A stretch of 64,000 bases of DNA, taken from contig JAILXW010000001.1 in NCBI GenBank assembly GCA_045430305.1, positions 1 through 64,000 of the forward strand, in the 5' to 3' direction. Origin of the DNA: Agarilytica sp045430305 (lineage in GTDB: Bacteria > Pseudomonadota > Gammaproteobacteria > Pseudomonadales > Cellvibrionaceae). Below the pieces are notes generated by a model. The model searched no databases. It saw only the letters and a program-made list of their open reading frames with translations, and had not been told where the DNA came from. This document shows positions 26,137 to 35,458 of the stretch, one piece after another. Positions within the stretch are counted from its first letter, which is position 1. Every line of letters starts with the position of its first letter. A program made the translations under genes and the position numbers.

Positions 26137-26574
26137 ATGATTAACATGTTAAAAAAACAACAAGGGTTTAATTTAATTGAGTTAATGATCGTGGTTGCGA
26201 TTGTTGGGATTATTGCGGGTATTGCATACCCGTCGTATCAAGACAGTGTACGCAAGTCGAATAGGCAGATCGGTAAAACGGCTCTGTTAGAAATATTGGG
26301 AAGACAAGAGCAGTATTTTGTGAATACAAAATCTTACACGACGGACTTATCTAACCTAGGTTATAGCGCGAACGGTTTTAACATTGACCAAGAAGGGCAA
26401 GAAGCCACGAGTGGAATCTACCGAATTCAGTTAGCTACCGGTGCGACAACAACAAGCTTTACGGTAGAGGCAGTGCCTCAAGGTGGGCAGGCGAACGACA
26501 CTGGTTGTGGTACTTTACGTGTGGCAGACTCTGGTGCGCGTAGTGTTTCCGGGGCAGATACAGACTGCTGGTAA
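26137..26574 (+). CDS. pilE: Type IV pilin PilE family
   Basis: A 145-residue pilin with leader MINMLKKQQG and N-terminal helix FNLIELMIVVAIVGIIAGIAYPSYQDSVRKSNR. The usual GFTLIE is GFNLIE here. The fold and length match PilE-type minor pilins at the end of the fimT-pilY1 operon (TALLEILGRQEQYFVNTKSYTTDLSNLGY). A C-terminal disulfide pair is present (DTGCGTLRV and DTDCW). It follows pilY1 by five bases. A strong terminator follows, inside the 3' end of the convergent rnb gene. It may be a minor subunit, since the main pilA is normally elsewhere. Confidence 0.92.
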   Translation: MINMLKKQQGFNLIELMIVVAIVGIIAGIAYPSYQDSVRKSNRQIGKTALLEILGRQEQYFVNTKSYTTDLSNLGYSANGFNIDQEGQEATSGIYRIQLATGATTTSFTVEAVPQGGQANDTGCGTLRVADSGARSVSGADTDCW

Positions 26575-26596
26575 ACGCATTCCTTTGCTTTTTTAC

Positions 26597-28540
26597 TTAA
26601 ACGGCGAGTTCTAAAGCAACTCGCCGTTTTTCTTTATCTATCGATGCTATTTTAACTTTCACGGTGTCATCCAGCGCGTAGCGTACCTCGTCTACGGTCA
26701 AAGTCATGCGTTTCGCGTCGTATTGTTTTTCTTTTTCTTTTGGAAAAAGCACAAAGCCCTCCACACCGATGTCATCGAGTTTCAAGCCAAAACCTTGTTG
26801 TGTAACGATGCGTACCGTACCTTCCAATTCTTTCCCGATATAGCTTTCAATAAAAATGGAATTTAACCATAAGGTAAGTTCGCGATCGGCTTTGCGGCCG
26901 TTTTGTACTTTTTCCCTCAAAGACTCGAGGCGATGATCGTTGATCGTTCGCATTTTTTGCTTTTCGAGTATGTGTTGTAGGGCCCAATGGTTGTATAGGT
27001 CTACATAGCGACGAATGGGTGAGGTAACGGTTGCGTATACGGTTAGCCCCATGCCCATATGTGCTTGAGCTTCGCTGCTGAGTTCAGCCGCGTCGAGCAT
27101 GCGACGAAGTGGGGCGCCAAGGTGTTTTGATTTTTCATCGCATTCGAGCGAGTGAAAGAGTTTTACGAAGCCTTCTAGTGTTTGCAGGTCTTCGTGTTCT
27201 ATATTCTCTTCTTTTAGTAGCGCTTTGACTTCACCTAAACGATCTTCGCGAAAACCTTTATGTGTAGAGAAAATACCGAGTTTGTTTTCTGCTAACACAT
27301 TTGCAGCACACACATTGGTGGCCACCATAGCTTCTTCCACCAACTGGTGGGCAATAGTGCGCGGTTGAGGCTGAATCTCATGAATATGGCCGCGTTCGTT
27401 TAGCTCAACCCGATAGTCTGGTTGGTCTTTATTGACAATATTGTTTGCTTCACGGTATTTGCGGCGCAGTTGTGCAAGGTTTTTCAAAGTTTCTAATGCC
27501 GCAGTACAAGACTCAGGCACTATATTCGTTTCATCGTTGTCAGCATCTAGCTGTTTAGCAACTTGGTCGTAACTTAATTTATGATGTGATTTGATCAGTG
27601 CGAATTCAAAATTCGACGAAACAATGCCACCTTCTGAGTCAATTTCAATGGAAGCCACTAGCGCAGGGCGAGTTTTGTCTGCCTCTAACGAAAAGCAGTG
27701 GTGGCTGATATTGTTGGGCATCATTGGTAGCGTGCCGCCAAGTAAATAAGACGACTGGCTTAAAATAAAGGCGCGTTTACTCAGAGCCGATTCTTGCCCA
27801 ATGGCGTGCGAGGGGTCGGCAATGGCGACTTGTAAGGTATAGTTGCCATTGTCGTTCTTTTCTGCAAATAGCGCGTCATCCATATCCATCGTGGTTTCAG
27901 CATCGATGGTAAAAAATGGGGTTTCACTTAAATCTTTGCGATCGCCAATAGAGGGGAAGTCATTCTTGCCAAAACGATCGTCAATGTCGCTTATCTGTTT
28001 TTTTGTCTCGTCGTCATTAAAATAACTTAAGCCAAACTTTGCGCGAATAAAGTTATGCTCGAACTGGTTCTCGTCACCTTTACCAAGCTTGTCTAAAATT
28101 TTCGCGGAAGCTTTGCCATCTTGCCAAGGGTGGTTGGTGAGTTTGGCCAGTACGTAGTCGCCTTCGGCACAAGTTTTACCGCGTGCTTTCGGGGGCAAAA
28201 AAAGCCATTTGCTCGCCTGCGCGCCATCGGGTTCTACAAAATGGGCTTTGCCTTTAATGCGGTAGCGGCCGACAAAACGATTGAGGGCGGGGGTGATAAG
28301 TTTTTCTAACTTGCCTTCGTTTTTGCCACCTTTTTTGCTTTCCACTGAGACTTTTATAATGTCGCCAGGGATCAGGCGCTGCATATTGTCGGGGGAAAGA
28401 TAAATATCTCTGCCATCGTCCAGCTTTGCGAAGCCAAAACGGCCATTGCTGCCAACCACTCGACCGTTGCCGTAATCTTTTGAGGAGTGAATATCTTGTT
28501 TGAGTTTTGCGAGTTGACTGAGTGTGTCGTTATTGAGCAT
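26597..28540 (-). CDS. rnb: Exoribonuclease II
   Basis: A 647-residue RNB-family 3'-5' exoribonuclease, close to E. coli RNase II (644). It has cold-shock-like RNA-binding parts at the N-terminus (GNGRVVGSNGRFGFAKLDDG), the catalytic signature DAETTMDMDDALF with Asp213, 219, 221 and 222, the TSPIRRY motif and a C-terminal S1 domain (GTVRIVTQQGFGLKLDD). Size and lack of long N- and C-terminal extensions favour RNase II over RNase R. It degrades mRNA in the cytoplasm. Its 3' end overlaps the pil operon terminator. There is little space and no shared operon with neighbours. Confidence 0.93.
   Translation of the reverse strand: MLNNDTLSQLAKLKQDIHSSKDYGNGRVVGSNGRFGFAKLDDGRDIYLSPDNMQRLIPGDIIKVSVESKKGGKNEGKLEKLITPALNRFVGRYRIKGKAHFVEPDGAQASKWLFLPPKARGKTCAEGDYVLAKLTNHPWQDGKASAKILDKLGKGDENQFEHNFIRAKFGLSYFNDDETKKQISDIDDRFGKNDFPSIGDRKDLSETPFFTIDAETTMDMDDALFAEKNDNGNYTLQVAIADPSHAIGQESALSKRAFILSQSSYLLGGTLPMMPNNISHHCFSLEADKTRPALVASIEIDSEGGIVSSNFEFALIKSHHKLSYDQVAKQLDADNDETNIVPESCTAALETLKNLAQLRRKYREANNIVNKDQPDYRVELNERGHIHEIQPQPRTIAHQLVEEAMVATNVCAANVLAENKLGIFSTHKGFREDRLGEVKALLKEENIEHEDLQTLEGFVKLFHSLECDEKSKHLGAPLRRMLDAAELSSEAQAHMGMGLTVYATVTSPIRRYVDLYNHWALQHILEKQKMRTINDHRLESLREKVQNGRKADRELTLWLNSIFIESYIGKELEGTVRIVTQQGFGLKLDDIGVEGFVLFPKEKEKQYDAKRMTLTVDEVRYALDDTVKVKIASIDKEKRRVALELAV
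26599..26634 (+). terminator. Rho-independent terminator of the pil operon
   Basis: AAACGGCGAGTT and AACTCGCCGTTT pair perfectly around a seven-base loop and run into a T-rich tail. The stem lies within the last codons of the convergent rnb gene, so those codons also encode a terminator for the opposite strand. Confidence 0.88.
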
Positions 28541-28801
28541 GTTGTAAATCCAAACTGTGACGATGTGTCCCGTTTGCTCTCCTAGCTTTTTAGATGGTGG
28601 GCTAATGGTGCGTCATAGCCCTACGAAGCGCGCGATTCTAACAGAATTAATAGCGAACATCTTCGGGTTGATGGTGCCAATATCTGAGATTCTAGCGCCA
28701 GAGGCCACATTTGTTACGGTCAAATCTGTCATGATCCTGCGTTGGCTTATTTTTATTCTAAAAACTCGTGAATTTATGTGATTCACCTCGGAGAGCGCTT
28801 C

Positions 28802-29467
28802 ATGCTGCATATACTCACATCTCATTTTTCTCGCACATCTTTAACAGCACAGGTAGTCGCTTTATTGGTTGTATTCAGTGTTAGTTCAGAGCTATGGGCA
28901 GATAAAGCTGTGGCGCAAAGCGCTGCTGATACCTGCCCAATTCAGGTGGGGGAGACATTGCCTTCATTGAGTTTGCCAGGGCTTGATGGCAAATCGCATG
29001 ACGTGAAGCGTTTAGTGGCGCAAAAACCGACGATTATGATTTTCTACCGCGGTGGCTGGTGCCCGTATTGCAACACCCAGTTGGGTGAGTTGAAGACTAT
29101 AGAAAAGCAAATACTGGATAGGGGGTATCAGGTGCTCGCGATTAGCCCAGATTTGCCAAAGAATCTCAAAAAGAGTGTTTCGCAGCATCGGTTAAACTTT
29201 ACGCTTTTGTCTGACAGTAAAGCAGAGTTTGCCAAGGCGCTTGGCTTGGCTTTTCGTGTTGATGAAAAAACAAACAAGAAGCTCTTGAAGCATAATATTA
29301 ATTTGGAAGCGGCATCGGGTGAAAAGCATCGCATACTTCCCGTACCTGCGGCGATTGTTCTGAACACTCAAGGGGGTGTTGAGTTTGTGTTCACCAGTCC
29401 GAATTATAAAGTGCGGGTAGATAAAAATGTGCTTTTGGCGGCAGCCAAGGCGGCAATGAAAAACTGA
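28802..29467 (+). CDS. Secreted peroxiredoxin-like (AhpC/TSA) thioredoxin-fold protein
   Basis: A 221-residue protein with a signal sequence (about 1-33, ending ELWA) and a thioredoxin fold of the AhpC/TSA-Redoxin type: GETLPSLSLPGLDGK, then FYRGGWCPYCNTQLGEL with a CxxC (Cys87, Cys90). The redox pair and export suggest a periplasmic peroxidase or thiol reductase. The region HNINLEAASGEKHRILPVPAAIVLN fits the 'peroxiredoxin-like' group with a cis-Pro loop. ATG 28802 has GGAGAG six bases upstream; a GTG at 28778 would hide the signal. It stands alone between rnb (divergent) and trmL (convergent). Confidence 0.85.
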   Translation: MLHILTSHFSRTSLTAQVVALLVVFSVSSELWADKAVAQSAADTCPIQVGETLPSLSLPGLDGKSHDVKRLVAQKPTIMIFYRGGWCPYCNTQLGELKTIEKQILDRGYQVLAISPDLPKNLKKSVSQHRLNFTLLSDSKAEFAKALGLAFRVDEKTNKKLLKHNINLEAASGEKHRILPVPAAIVLNTQGGVEFVFTSPNYKVRVDKNVLLAAAKAAMKN

Positions 29468-29505
29468 TCGATGCCGGTCTCCTGGTTGCTATTTGAACGG
29501 GTTTT

Positions 29506-29970
29506 TTAAACAAAACCTTCAAAGTTATTTTGGCGCCACGCTTCATATACGATGACTGAGGCCGCGTTTGATAGGTTCATACTGCGGTTATTTTCCCGCA
29601 TGGGTATACGCAGCAAGTGCTCAGCGCCGACCTCATTGCGAATATTTTCCGGTAGACCACGAGTCTCTGGGCCAAACAGCAAATAATCCCCGGCTTCAAA
29701 GGTGATTTCCTGAACGAACTTCTTTCCTTTGGTGGAGAGGCCCCACATACGCAGTGGGGTTTCTTTCTTTAAAAACGCCGCCCAGTTGGGGTGAATCACA
29801 ATATCCTGCCATTCACGATAGTCTAAGCCCGCTCTACGCAAACGCTTATCATCTAAAACGAACCCAAGGGGTTCTATCAGGTGTAATTGGCACCCGGTAT
29901 TCGCACATAGGCGAATAATATTTCCGGTATTGGGCGGTATTTCTGGCTCGAATAAAACGACGTTAAACAT
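29506..29970 (-). CDS. trmL: tRNA (cytidine/uridine-2'-O-)-methyltransferase TrmL
   Basis: A 154-residue SPOUT methyltransferase matching TrmL: FEPEIPPNTGNIIRLCANTG at the N-terminus, then the knot motifs LLFGPETRGLP, LRIPMRENNRSMNLSNAASVIVYEAWRQ. TrmL methylates the ribose of the wobble base 34 in tRNA-Leu isoacceptors, using S-adenosylmethionine. Full length and all motifs present. It is single, facing away from the MSHA operon whose first gene begins 140 bp beyond it. Confidence 0.97.
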   Translation of the reverse strand: MFNVVLFEPEIPPNTGNIIRLCANTGCQLHLIEPLGFVLDDKRLRRAGLDYREWQDIVIHPNWAAFLKKETPLRMWGLSTKGKKFVQEITFEAGDYLLFGPETRGLPENIRNEVGAEHLLRIPMRENNRSMNLSNAASVIVYEAWRQNNFEGFV

Positions 29971-30110
29971 GCGCTGCGCGGCTCCAGCGAAAAATTAATC
30001 TAGGTCTATACTAAAGGTTATTGAAGTAATTTTAATTATAAGTAGCGGTTATGTGACCAACTCGAAAAGCATAAGGACGTGGCGCATGATAACAAATATG
30101 GAAGCTACAA

Positions 30111-31079
30111 GTGCGTCGAGCGGGTGCTAAAACGGCGGAGACACCTTCTTTGGAGTGGTTAGATAGGTTAAGTGCAAAAAAAGGCTCGGTGGGCATTGAG
30201 GTTCTCCGGGATGGTATTGCTATTGCCGCAAAAGGCTGTTTTGACAAAAGTGGCAATGTTGACCTTGTGCATGTGATTCGGCAAGAGTCGGATGATTTTG
30301 ACCTTCAAAAAGAGCTACACCACTTTGTTCACAAACATAAAATCACACATCGGCTTTGCCATTTAATATTACCGGCTAAAGACTATCAGTTGCTACTAGT
30401 TGAAGCGCCTGATGTTCCTGATGAAAGCCTTCGCGAAGCTGTGAAGTGGAAGGTTAAAGATCTTATCAGTATGCCTGTAGATAAAGCGGTAGTGGATGTG
30501 TTTCGCTTGCCCGCTGACGCTAATAAAGCATCGAAATCTATGGTGTATGCGGTAGTAAGCCATTCTGACCGTATTAAAAGTTTGATCTCGCTAGTAAATG
30601 AATCGGGCTTAAAGCTTTCTTCTATTGATATCAATGAAATGGCTCTGCGCAATATTAGCATGGTGACCTCTTCTGATTTGCAAGGCCGTGGTGTTGGCAT
30701 TGTGCGGCTTGGTGAGGGCGAGGGTGTTGTATCGCTGTATAAAGAGGGCAATTTGTATTTGTCTCGTCAATTTCGCATCGACTACAACGGCGGTCTTCTA
30801 GATGATTTGCCGGTAGACGCACTCGCGCTTGAAGTGCAGCGGTCGTTGGATTATTACGAGCGCCAAATGGGTATGTCGCCGCCAGCGATTATGTATATCT
30901 GCGGTGAAAGTGTCAGTGAAGATAAAATCACTCAAGACCTCGTGCGCAGTATTAACGTTTCTTTTGCCTATTTGCCGATTCAAGGTTTACTGGAGTTTCG
31001 ACACGAAACTGACGAAGGGGTCATCCAATTATGTATGGGTGCCCTTGGCGCGCTTCACCGTGAAGAGGTGCAATTGTGA
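30111..31079 (+). CDS. mshI: MSHA pilus biogenesis protein MshI (PilM-like)
   Basis: A 322-residue actin-fold protein of the PilM/MshI class: VGIEVLRDGIAIAAKG, the segment WKVKDLISMPVDKAVVDVF and SGLKLSSIDINEMALRNI. It is the first gene of the MSHA biogenesis operon. PilM-like proteins recruit the PilN/PilO inner-membrane pair in the cytoplasm. GTG start with GGAAG six bases upstream; no in-frame ATG exists further up because of a stop at 30090. It overlaps the next, PilN-like gene by four bases. In some Vibrio these two parts are one longer MshI; here they are separate genes (inference). Confidence 0.88.
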   Translation: MRRAGAKTAETPSLEWLDRLSAKKGSVGIEVLRDGIAIAAKGCFDKSGNVDLVHVIRQESDDFDLQKELHHFVHKHKITHRLCHLILPAKDYQLLLVEAPDVPDESLREAVKWKVKDLISMPVDKAVVDVFRLPADANKASKSMVYAVVSHSDRIKSLISLVNESGLKLSSIDINEMALRNISMVTSSDLQGRGVGIVRLGEGEGVVSLYKEGNLYLSRQFRIDYNGGLLDDLPVDALALEVQRSLDYYERQMGMSPPAIMYICGESVSEDKITQDLVRSINVSFAYLPIQGLLEFRHETDEGVIQLCMGALGALHREEVQL

Positions 31080-31708
31080 GTATGCAGAGTGTTAATCTCT
31101 ATTTGCCAGAACTTCGTGAGCGTCAGGAATGGCTCACAGCCAATACGCTGGTCATTCTGCTGTTAGGCTTCGTGGTGATTATGTTTGGCTCCTCGATGAT
31201 GATGCAGTCGAATCTTGAAGATTACCAAAAACAAGTCGAGCTAATTGAGGCGCAGAAAAAAGCATCAGAAGAGCGCATCGCAAAAATCACTGCCAAGGCG
31301 CGCAGCGTGAATGCGTTTCAGCTTGATAAGAAACTCAACCAACTGCGGCGGTCAGTGCTGGCGCGTGAACAAATAGGGCAAATCATTCAAGGGCAAAACC
31401 TAGGTAATGAAGCTGGGTTTTCGGCATCTATGCTCGGGCTGGCACGCCAATCGTACGATACCATTTCTTTACAGCGTTTTCGTATTTCACGTGGTGGAAC
31501 CTTTGTGGAAATGAAAGGGCTTACTCGCAATGTAAAAGATGTGCCGCTTTATCTTCAAGGCTTACAGCAAGAGCCCAGTTTTCTCGCTGCTCAGTTTGGC
31601 CTTCTAAGTATCACGGGTTCAAAAATCAACAGTCGTCAACATGAGTTTGCTTTAGGTTTTGACTCGCTTTATCAGCTGGCATCTGAGCAAGACGGTGGTA
31701 AGCGATGA
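31076..31708 (+). CDS. PilN-like MSHA biogenesis protein
   Basis: A 210-residue single-pass membrane protein. A short cytoplasmic N-terminus carries the PilN motif VNLYLPELR; then come a membrane helix (about residues 22-43), a coiled coil (about 45-100) and a periplasmic fold. PilN links the cytoplasmic PilM-like protein to PilO/MshJ. GTG 31076 overlaps the mshI stop; ATG 31082 is an alternative. The next gene, mshJ, overlaps by ATGA. It may correspond to the C-terminal half of longer MshI proteins or to 'MshI2'. Confidence 0.85.
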   Translation: MSMQSVNLYLPELRERQEWLTANTLVILLLGFVVIMFGSSMMMQSNLEDYQKQVELIEAQKKASEERIAKITAKARSVNAFQLDKKLNQLRRSVLAREQIGQIIQGQNLGNEAGFSASMLGLARQSYDTISLQRFRISRGGTFVEMKGLTRNVKDVPLYLQGLQQEPSFLAAQFGLLSITGSKINSRQHEFALGFDSLYQLASEQDGGKR

Positions 31709-32451
31709 AAAAAGAAAACGTGATCAAAACCAAGTGGCATAGCATTGCTGAAAAGTTTGATGCGCGAGAACTCCGTGAGCGGGGCATAATTGCGGGCTTG
31801 GCCATGGTAGTGGTGTGGTCACTGATTAATTTCACGGTGATTATTCCCATCGAAGCGGAAGACAAGAAGCTCGATAAGCGCATGAAAAGCGTGCAAAAAG
31901 AGTTGAAAAATCTTCAGACGCAAGAGCTGGTGCTCGCACAAGCGCTTATGAATGATCCAAATGCGAGTAAGAAAAAACAAATTCGTCAGCTGCTAGCAAA
32001 GCTCGAAACATTAGAAAAAGACCTTCAAGAATTATCTGTTGGCCTTATATCAGCGGAAAAGTTACCTCAGGCTTTACACGATGTTCTCAAGAATATGGGC
32101 ACATTGAAACTTAATGGTATGCAAACGCAGCAGCCATCTCGGCTACATTTACAAACCTCTGAAGAAGTCGCTACTGAAACCTTAGATGAAGAAGAAAAGG
32201 CCGCAACGCAAATAGACGGTGATTCTGAAAAAGAATTAGATACTGAGCGCGTCGGCGTATTTAAGCACAGTGTTATTGTGCAGCTAGAAGGTAACTATTT
32301 TGATGTGGTTAACTACTTAGAAGCCCTGGAGTCTTTGCCATGGAAGATCTACTGGCAGGGTATTGATTACGAAGTTAAAAAATTCCCAAAAGCAAAAGTG
32401 ACACTAGAGGTGTATACCCTGTCGACTGAAGAGGGTTTGCTCGGTGTTTAA
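31705..32451 (+). CDS. mshJ: MSHA biogenesis protein MshJ (PilO-like)
   Basis: A 248-residue PilO-like protein: a cytoplasmic start, membrane helix (about residues 29-46, GLAMVVVWSLINFTVIIP), long coiled coil (about 50-110) and a ferredoxin-like periplasmic domain ending in LEALESLPWKIYWQGIDYEV. A charged linker of Glu/Asp/Thr-rich sequence interrupts the domain. It pairs with the PilN-like protein to form the alignment complex between inner membrane and secretin. The ATG overlaps the upstream stop; mshK overlaps its end by eight bases. Confidence 0.9.
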   Translation: MKKENVIKTKWHSIAEKFDARELRERGIIAGLAMVVVWSLINFTVIIPIEAEDKKLDKRMKSVQKELKNLQTQELVLAQALMNDPNASKKKQIRQLLAKLETLEKDLQELSVGLISAEKLPQALHDVLKNMGTLKLNGMQTQQPSRLHLQTSEEVATETLDEEEKAATQIDGDSEKELDTERVGVFKHSVIVQLEGNYFDVVNYLEALESLPWKIYWQGIDYEVKKFPKAKVTLEVYTLSTEEGLLGV

Positions 32452-32803
32452 ATTAAAAACTTTGCTCGGTATATTTTTGCTTTTGGCTGCAGGTGCCGTT
32501 GCTCAATTGAATGCGGCAGAAGTAAAGGCCGACGACAGCGTGAAAAAAACTAAATCAGCGGAAAAATTATTAGACCCTACGCGGCCTCTGGGCTTTGTGA
32601 GTAAAAAGTCGGAACAGGCGCTGAATCTGCAAGCCATTTATTTTGGTGATGGCCGTAAAGAGGCGGTAATTAACGGAAAATTAGTAGGTGAAGGCGACGT
32701 TGTTTATGGCAGAAAAATCGTCGCCATTCGCTCGAATAAAGTTATCTACGATGTGTCTGGGGTTAAGCGAAGCTTAACTCTGCGACCAAGTATTTATAAG
32801 TGA
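32444..32803 (+). CDS. mshK: MSHA biogenesis protein MshK (PilP-like)
   Basis: A 119-residue periplasmic protein with a signal peptide (FKLKTLLGIFLLLAAGAVAQLNAA) and a small beta domain: LDPTRPLGF, LNLQAIYFGDGRKEAVINGKLV and GDVVYGRKIVAI. This corresponds to the HR/PilP fold that contacts the secretin. GTG start, translationally coupled to mshJ by an eight-base overlap. It lies just before the secretin gene, as in other MSHA loci. Confidence 0.88.
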   Translation: MFKLKTLLGIFLLLAAGAVAQLNAAEVKADDSVKKTKSAEKLLDPTRPLGFVSKKSEQALNLQAIYFGDGRKEAVINGKLVGEGDVVYGRKIVAIRSNKVIYDVSGVKRSLTLRPSIYK

Positions 32804-32830
32804 TCAACGATGCAAGAGTCGAGAAGACAA

Positions 32831-34540
32831 ATGTCGAAAAATAAAAATATACGCTCAATGCAGAGAGCTTCTTGGGTAAAGTCTGTTGCGCTAACTTTGG
32901 TCGCGAGCGTGTTGCTTTCTTGTGCGAGCCACCAAGATTCAGAAATCTCTACAGCGGAAGAGGTGATGAAAAATGTGCTCGCATCGCAAAAAACGCAACC
33001 TCTGAATGTGCCCGAAGATGTGAGCGACGCATTACTTTCTGCGCCTCACGCGTCTCCCATTGTCACGACAACACAAAAGCGTTTTGACATATCGGTGAAT
33101 CGAATACCAGCAAGAACGTTTTTCTTAAGTTTGGTTTCTGATGCCGGAGTTAATGTTGTGGCGCATCCAGAAGTCTCGGGTACGATTTCATTGGAACTTA
33201 AGAATGTCACCATTGAAGAAGTCTTGGCCGTTACACGAGAAGTTTTTGGCTACGAATACAAATTTAGCAATAACATTTATACAATTTATGCGAGAAAACT
33301 TCGCACAGAAATATTCCCTATAAATTATCTTGATGTTCAACGTGTGGGTGTGACAGACACTAGTGTCCAAGTGGGCAAAATCACCTCAAGTGATGGTGGC
33401 GGCCAAGGTGGTGGCGGTGGCAGTAGCAGCGGTGGAGATGACTCAGCGAACTTACTGTCTTTTCTAAGTGAAAGTGATGGTGCGGGTGGTAGCGGTCAAG
33501 AAATTACACCGGGCGCACGGGTGCAAACACTGAGTAAAACAAATTTTTGGCACGGTTTGGGCGAAGCCATTCACGCCATTGTAGGTGATGATGAAGGTCG
33601 AATGGTTATGACTAATCCTCAGGCGGGGTTAGTTGTCGTAAAAGCGTTGCCTAATGAACTACAGTCTGTACGAAAGTTTTTGGAAAAGTCAGAACTTAAT
33701 GTTAAGCGACAAGTAATTCTCGAAACAAAAATTCTAGAAGTGCAGCTTAATGAAGGGTTTGAGGCGGGTATAAATTGGGGGTCTATTAGTGGTGAGGTCA
33801 GTGCACAGCAAAATAATAGCTCCACCTCCAACTCTCTTACTGACGTTGTGTTCGACAATGCAGGTGCCGTTGAATCCCTAGTTTCTACCGTTTTAAATGT
33901 GACAGATATTACCAAACTGCTCGGCTTACTCGACAAGCAGGGGAATGTTCAAGTGCTTTCAAGCCCGAGAATTTCTACTGTGAATAATCAGAAAGCCGTG
34001 ATCCGTGTTGGGTCAGACGAGTTTTTTGTAACTGGGTTGTCTAATTCAACCACCTCTAGTGCAGCATCTATCGTGAGCACACCAGAAGTTGAGTTGGACT
34101 CTTTCTTCAGCGGTATTGCTCTTGATGTGACGCCACAAATCTCTGACGATGGTGATGTGATCTTGCACGTGCATCCCATCGTGACGAATGTTATTGATCA
34201 AATAAAAGAGATCGATATCGCGGGCGAAGTTTTTTCTTTGCCTTTAGCATTACGTGATGTGCGAGAATCTGACAGCATTGTGCGTGCTCAGAGTGGTCAA
34301 GTCGTAGTACTTGGTGGTTTGATGCAAGAGCAATCTTCAGATGTGGATACGAAACGCGCTTTCTTAGGCGATGTTCCGGTGGTGAATTTATTGTTTAAGC
34401 ATAAGAAAAAAACCAAAGTGAAAACCGAGTTGGTGATTTTAATGCAGCCAATCGTTGTTGAAGACAATACCTGGGACTCTCAACTGAATGAACAAACTTT
34501 ACGTATTCAAGAGATCTCTGAAAGTGCGAGACGTCAATAA
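32831..34540 (+). CDS. mshL: MSHA secretin MshL
   Basis: A 569-residue outer-membrane secretin. The signal ends in a lipobox (LLSCAS), so it is a lipoprotein. An STN/N-domain (RFDISVNRIPARTFFLSLVSDAGVNVVAHPEVSG) is followed by a Gly/Ser-rich linker (GGQGGGGGSSSGGD, about 190-210), a second N-domain and the secretin core (VQVLSSPRISTVNNQKAVIRVG; VVLGGLMQEQSSD; KTKVKTELVILMQP). It forms the outer-membrane pore for the MSHA pilus. ATG 32831 has GAGAAG upstream; ATG 32810 would add seven residues. Confidence 0.93.
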   Translation: MSKNKNIRSMQRASWVKSVALTLVASVLLSCASHQDSEISTAEEVMKNVLASQKTQPLNVPEDVSDALLSAPHASPIVTTTQKRFDISVNRIPARTFFLSLVSDAGVNVVAHPEVSGTISLELKNVTIEEVLAVTREVFGYEYKFSNNIYTIYARKLRTEIFPINYLDVQRVGVTDTSVQVGKITSSDGGGQGGGGGSSSGGDDSANLLSFLSESDGAGGSGQEITPGARVQTLSKTNFWHGLGEAIHAIVGDDEGRMVMTNPQAGLVVVKALPNELQSVRKFLEKSELNVKRQVILETKILEVQLNEGFEAGINWGSISGEVSAQQNNSSTSNSLTDVVFDNAGAVESLVSTVLNVTDITKLLGLLDKQGNVQVLSSPRISTVNNQKAVIRVGSDEFFVTGLSNSTTSSAASIVSTPEVELDSFFSGIALDVTPQISDDGDVILHVHPIVTNVIDQIKEIDIAGEVFSLPLALRDVRESDSIVRAQSGQVVVLGGLMQEQSSDVDTKRAFLGDVPVVNLLFKHKKKTKVKTELVILMQPIVVEDNTWDSQLNEQTLRIQEISESARRQ

Positions 34541-34561
34541 TATCAGTTAAAAGGGGGCACT

Positions 34562-35458
34562 ATGTATCAAGAGTTTTTCCAGTTTGAAGAGCCACCGTTC
34601 TCCATTACACCTGATACCTTGTTTTTTCTAAACCAACAAAGCCATCGTGATGCGTTAAATACGATGCTGGTTGCCCTCAAGCACTGTGAGGGGTTTATTA
34701 AAATCGTCGGAGAAGTCGGTACTGGTAAGACATTACTGTGCCGCATTTTACTATCGCGTTTAAATGCAGATTTTGTAACTGCATATATTCCCAACCCATA
34801 TCTCACGCCAGAGGAGCTGAAAGGCTTTGTTGCCCAAGAGATTGGTGCCGAAGTAAACGACAATATGCCTGCGCATGAACTCATGAGCGCAATATATCGG
34901 CGTTTGATGCAGCTCGCTCGCAACCACAAGCAGGTCGTTCTCGTGGTAGACGAAGCACAAGCAATGCCACGTGAAACCATTGAGTGTTTGCGTTTGTTAA
35001 CGAATTTGGAAACCGAAAAGCGAAAGCTGCTACAGGTTGTTATTTTAGGGCAGCCGGAATTAGACAGTTTGCTGTCACGCTCAGACTTACGTCAATTGAA
35101 GCAAAGAATTATTTTTTCTGAGCGACTACAGCCCTTTTCACGTAAAGGTGTGCATGAATACATTCTGCACCGGCTTTCTTCCGCGGGTGTACAGCACCGA
35201 GGCCTTTTTAGTAAGAATGCTATGGATTTGATATATTTTGGTTCGGGTGGTATTCCCAGGCTAATAAATATTATTTCGCATAAAGCGCTTATAGCGGCCT
35301 ATGGGAAAGGAAATAAAAAAGTGGGGGCGTGGCATGTCGCAAAAGCCATTGCCGATACTCAAGAAAGTCGCTGGTTAGGTAAGCTCTGCGCGTTTCAATG
35401 TCGGCTCGTACCTGCGCCATCATCGGTGGGTAGCGGAGGGCAGCATGAGTTTAATTAA
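34562..35458 (+). CDS. mshM: MSHA biogenesis ATPase MshM (ExeA-like)
   Basis: A 298-residue AAA ATPase of the ExeA/GspA group: YQEFFQFEEPPFSITPD at the start, Walker A GEVGTGKT (50-57), Walker B VVLVVDEAQAMP and the sensor region LLQVVILGQPEL. It lacks the membrane segment and peptidoglycan-binding domain of GspA. In MSHA systems MshM is thought to help secretin placement. It lies 21 bp after mshL with AAAAGGGGG before the ATG, and overlaps mshN by 14 bases. Confidence 0.93.
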   Translation: MYQEFFQFEEPPFSITPDTLFFLNQQSHRDALNTMLVALKHCEGFIKIVGEVGTGKTLLCRILLSRLNADFVTAYIPNPYLTPEELKGFVAQEIGAEVNDNMPAHELMSAIYRRLMQLARNHKQVVLVVDEAQAMPRETIECLRLLTNLETEKRKLLQVVILGQPELDSLLSRSDLRQLKQRIIFSERLQPFSRKGVHEYILHRLSSAGVQHRGLFSKNAMDLIYFGSGGIPRLINIISHKALIAAYGKGNKKVGAWHVAKAIADTQESRWLGKLCAFQCRLVPAPSSVGSGGQHEFN

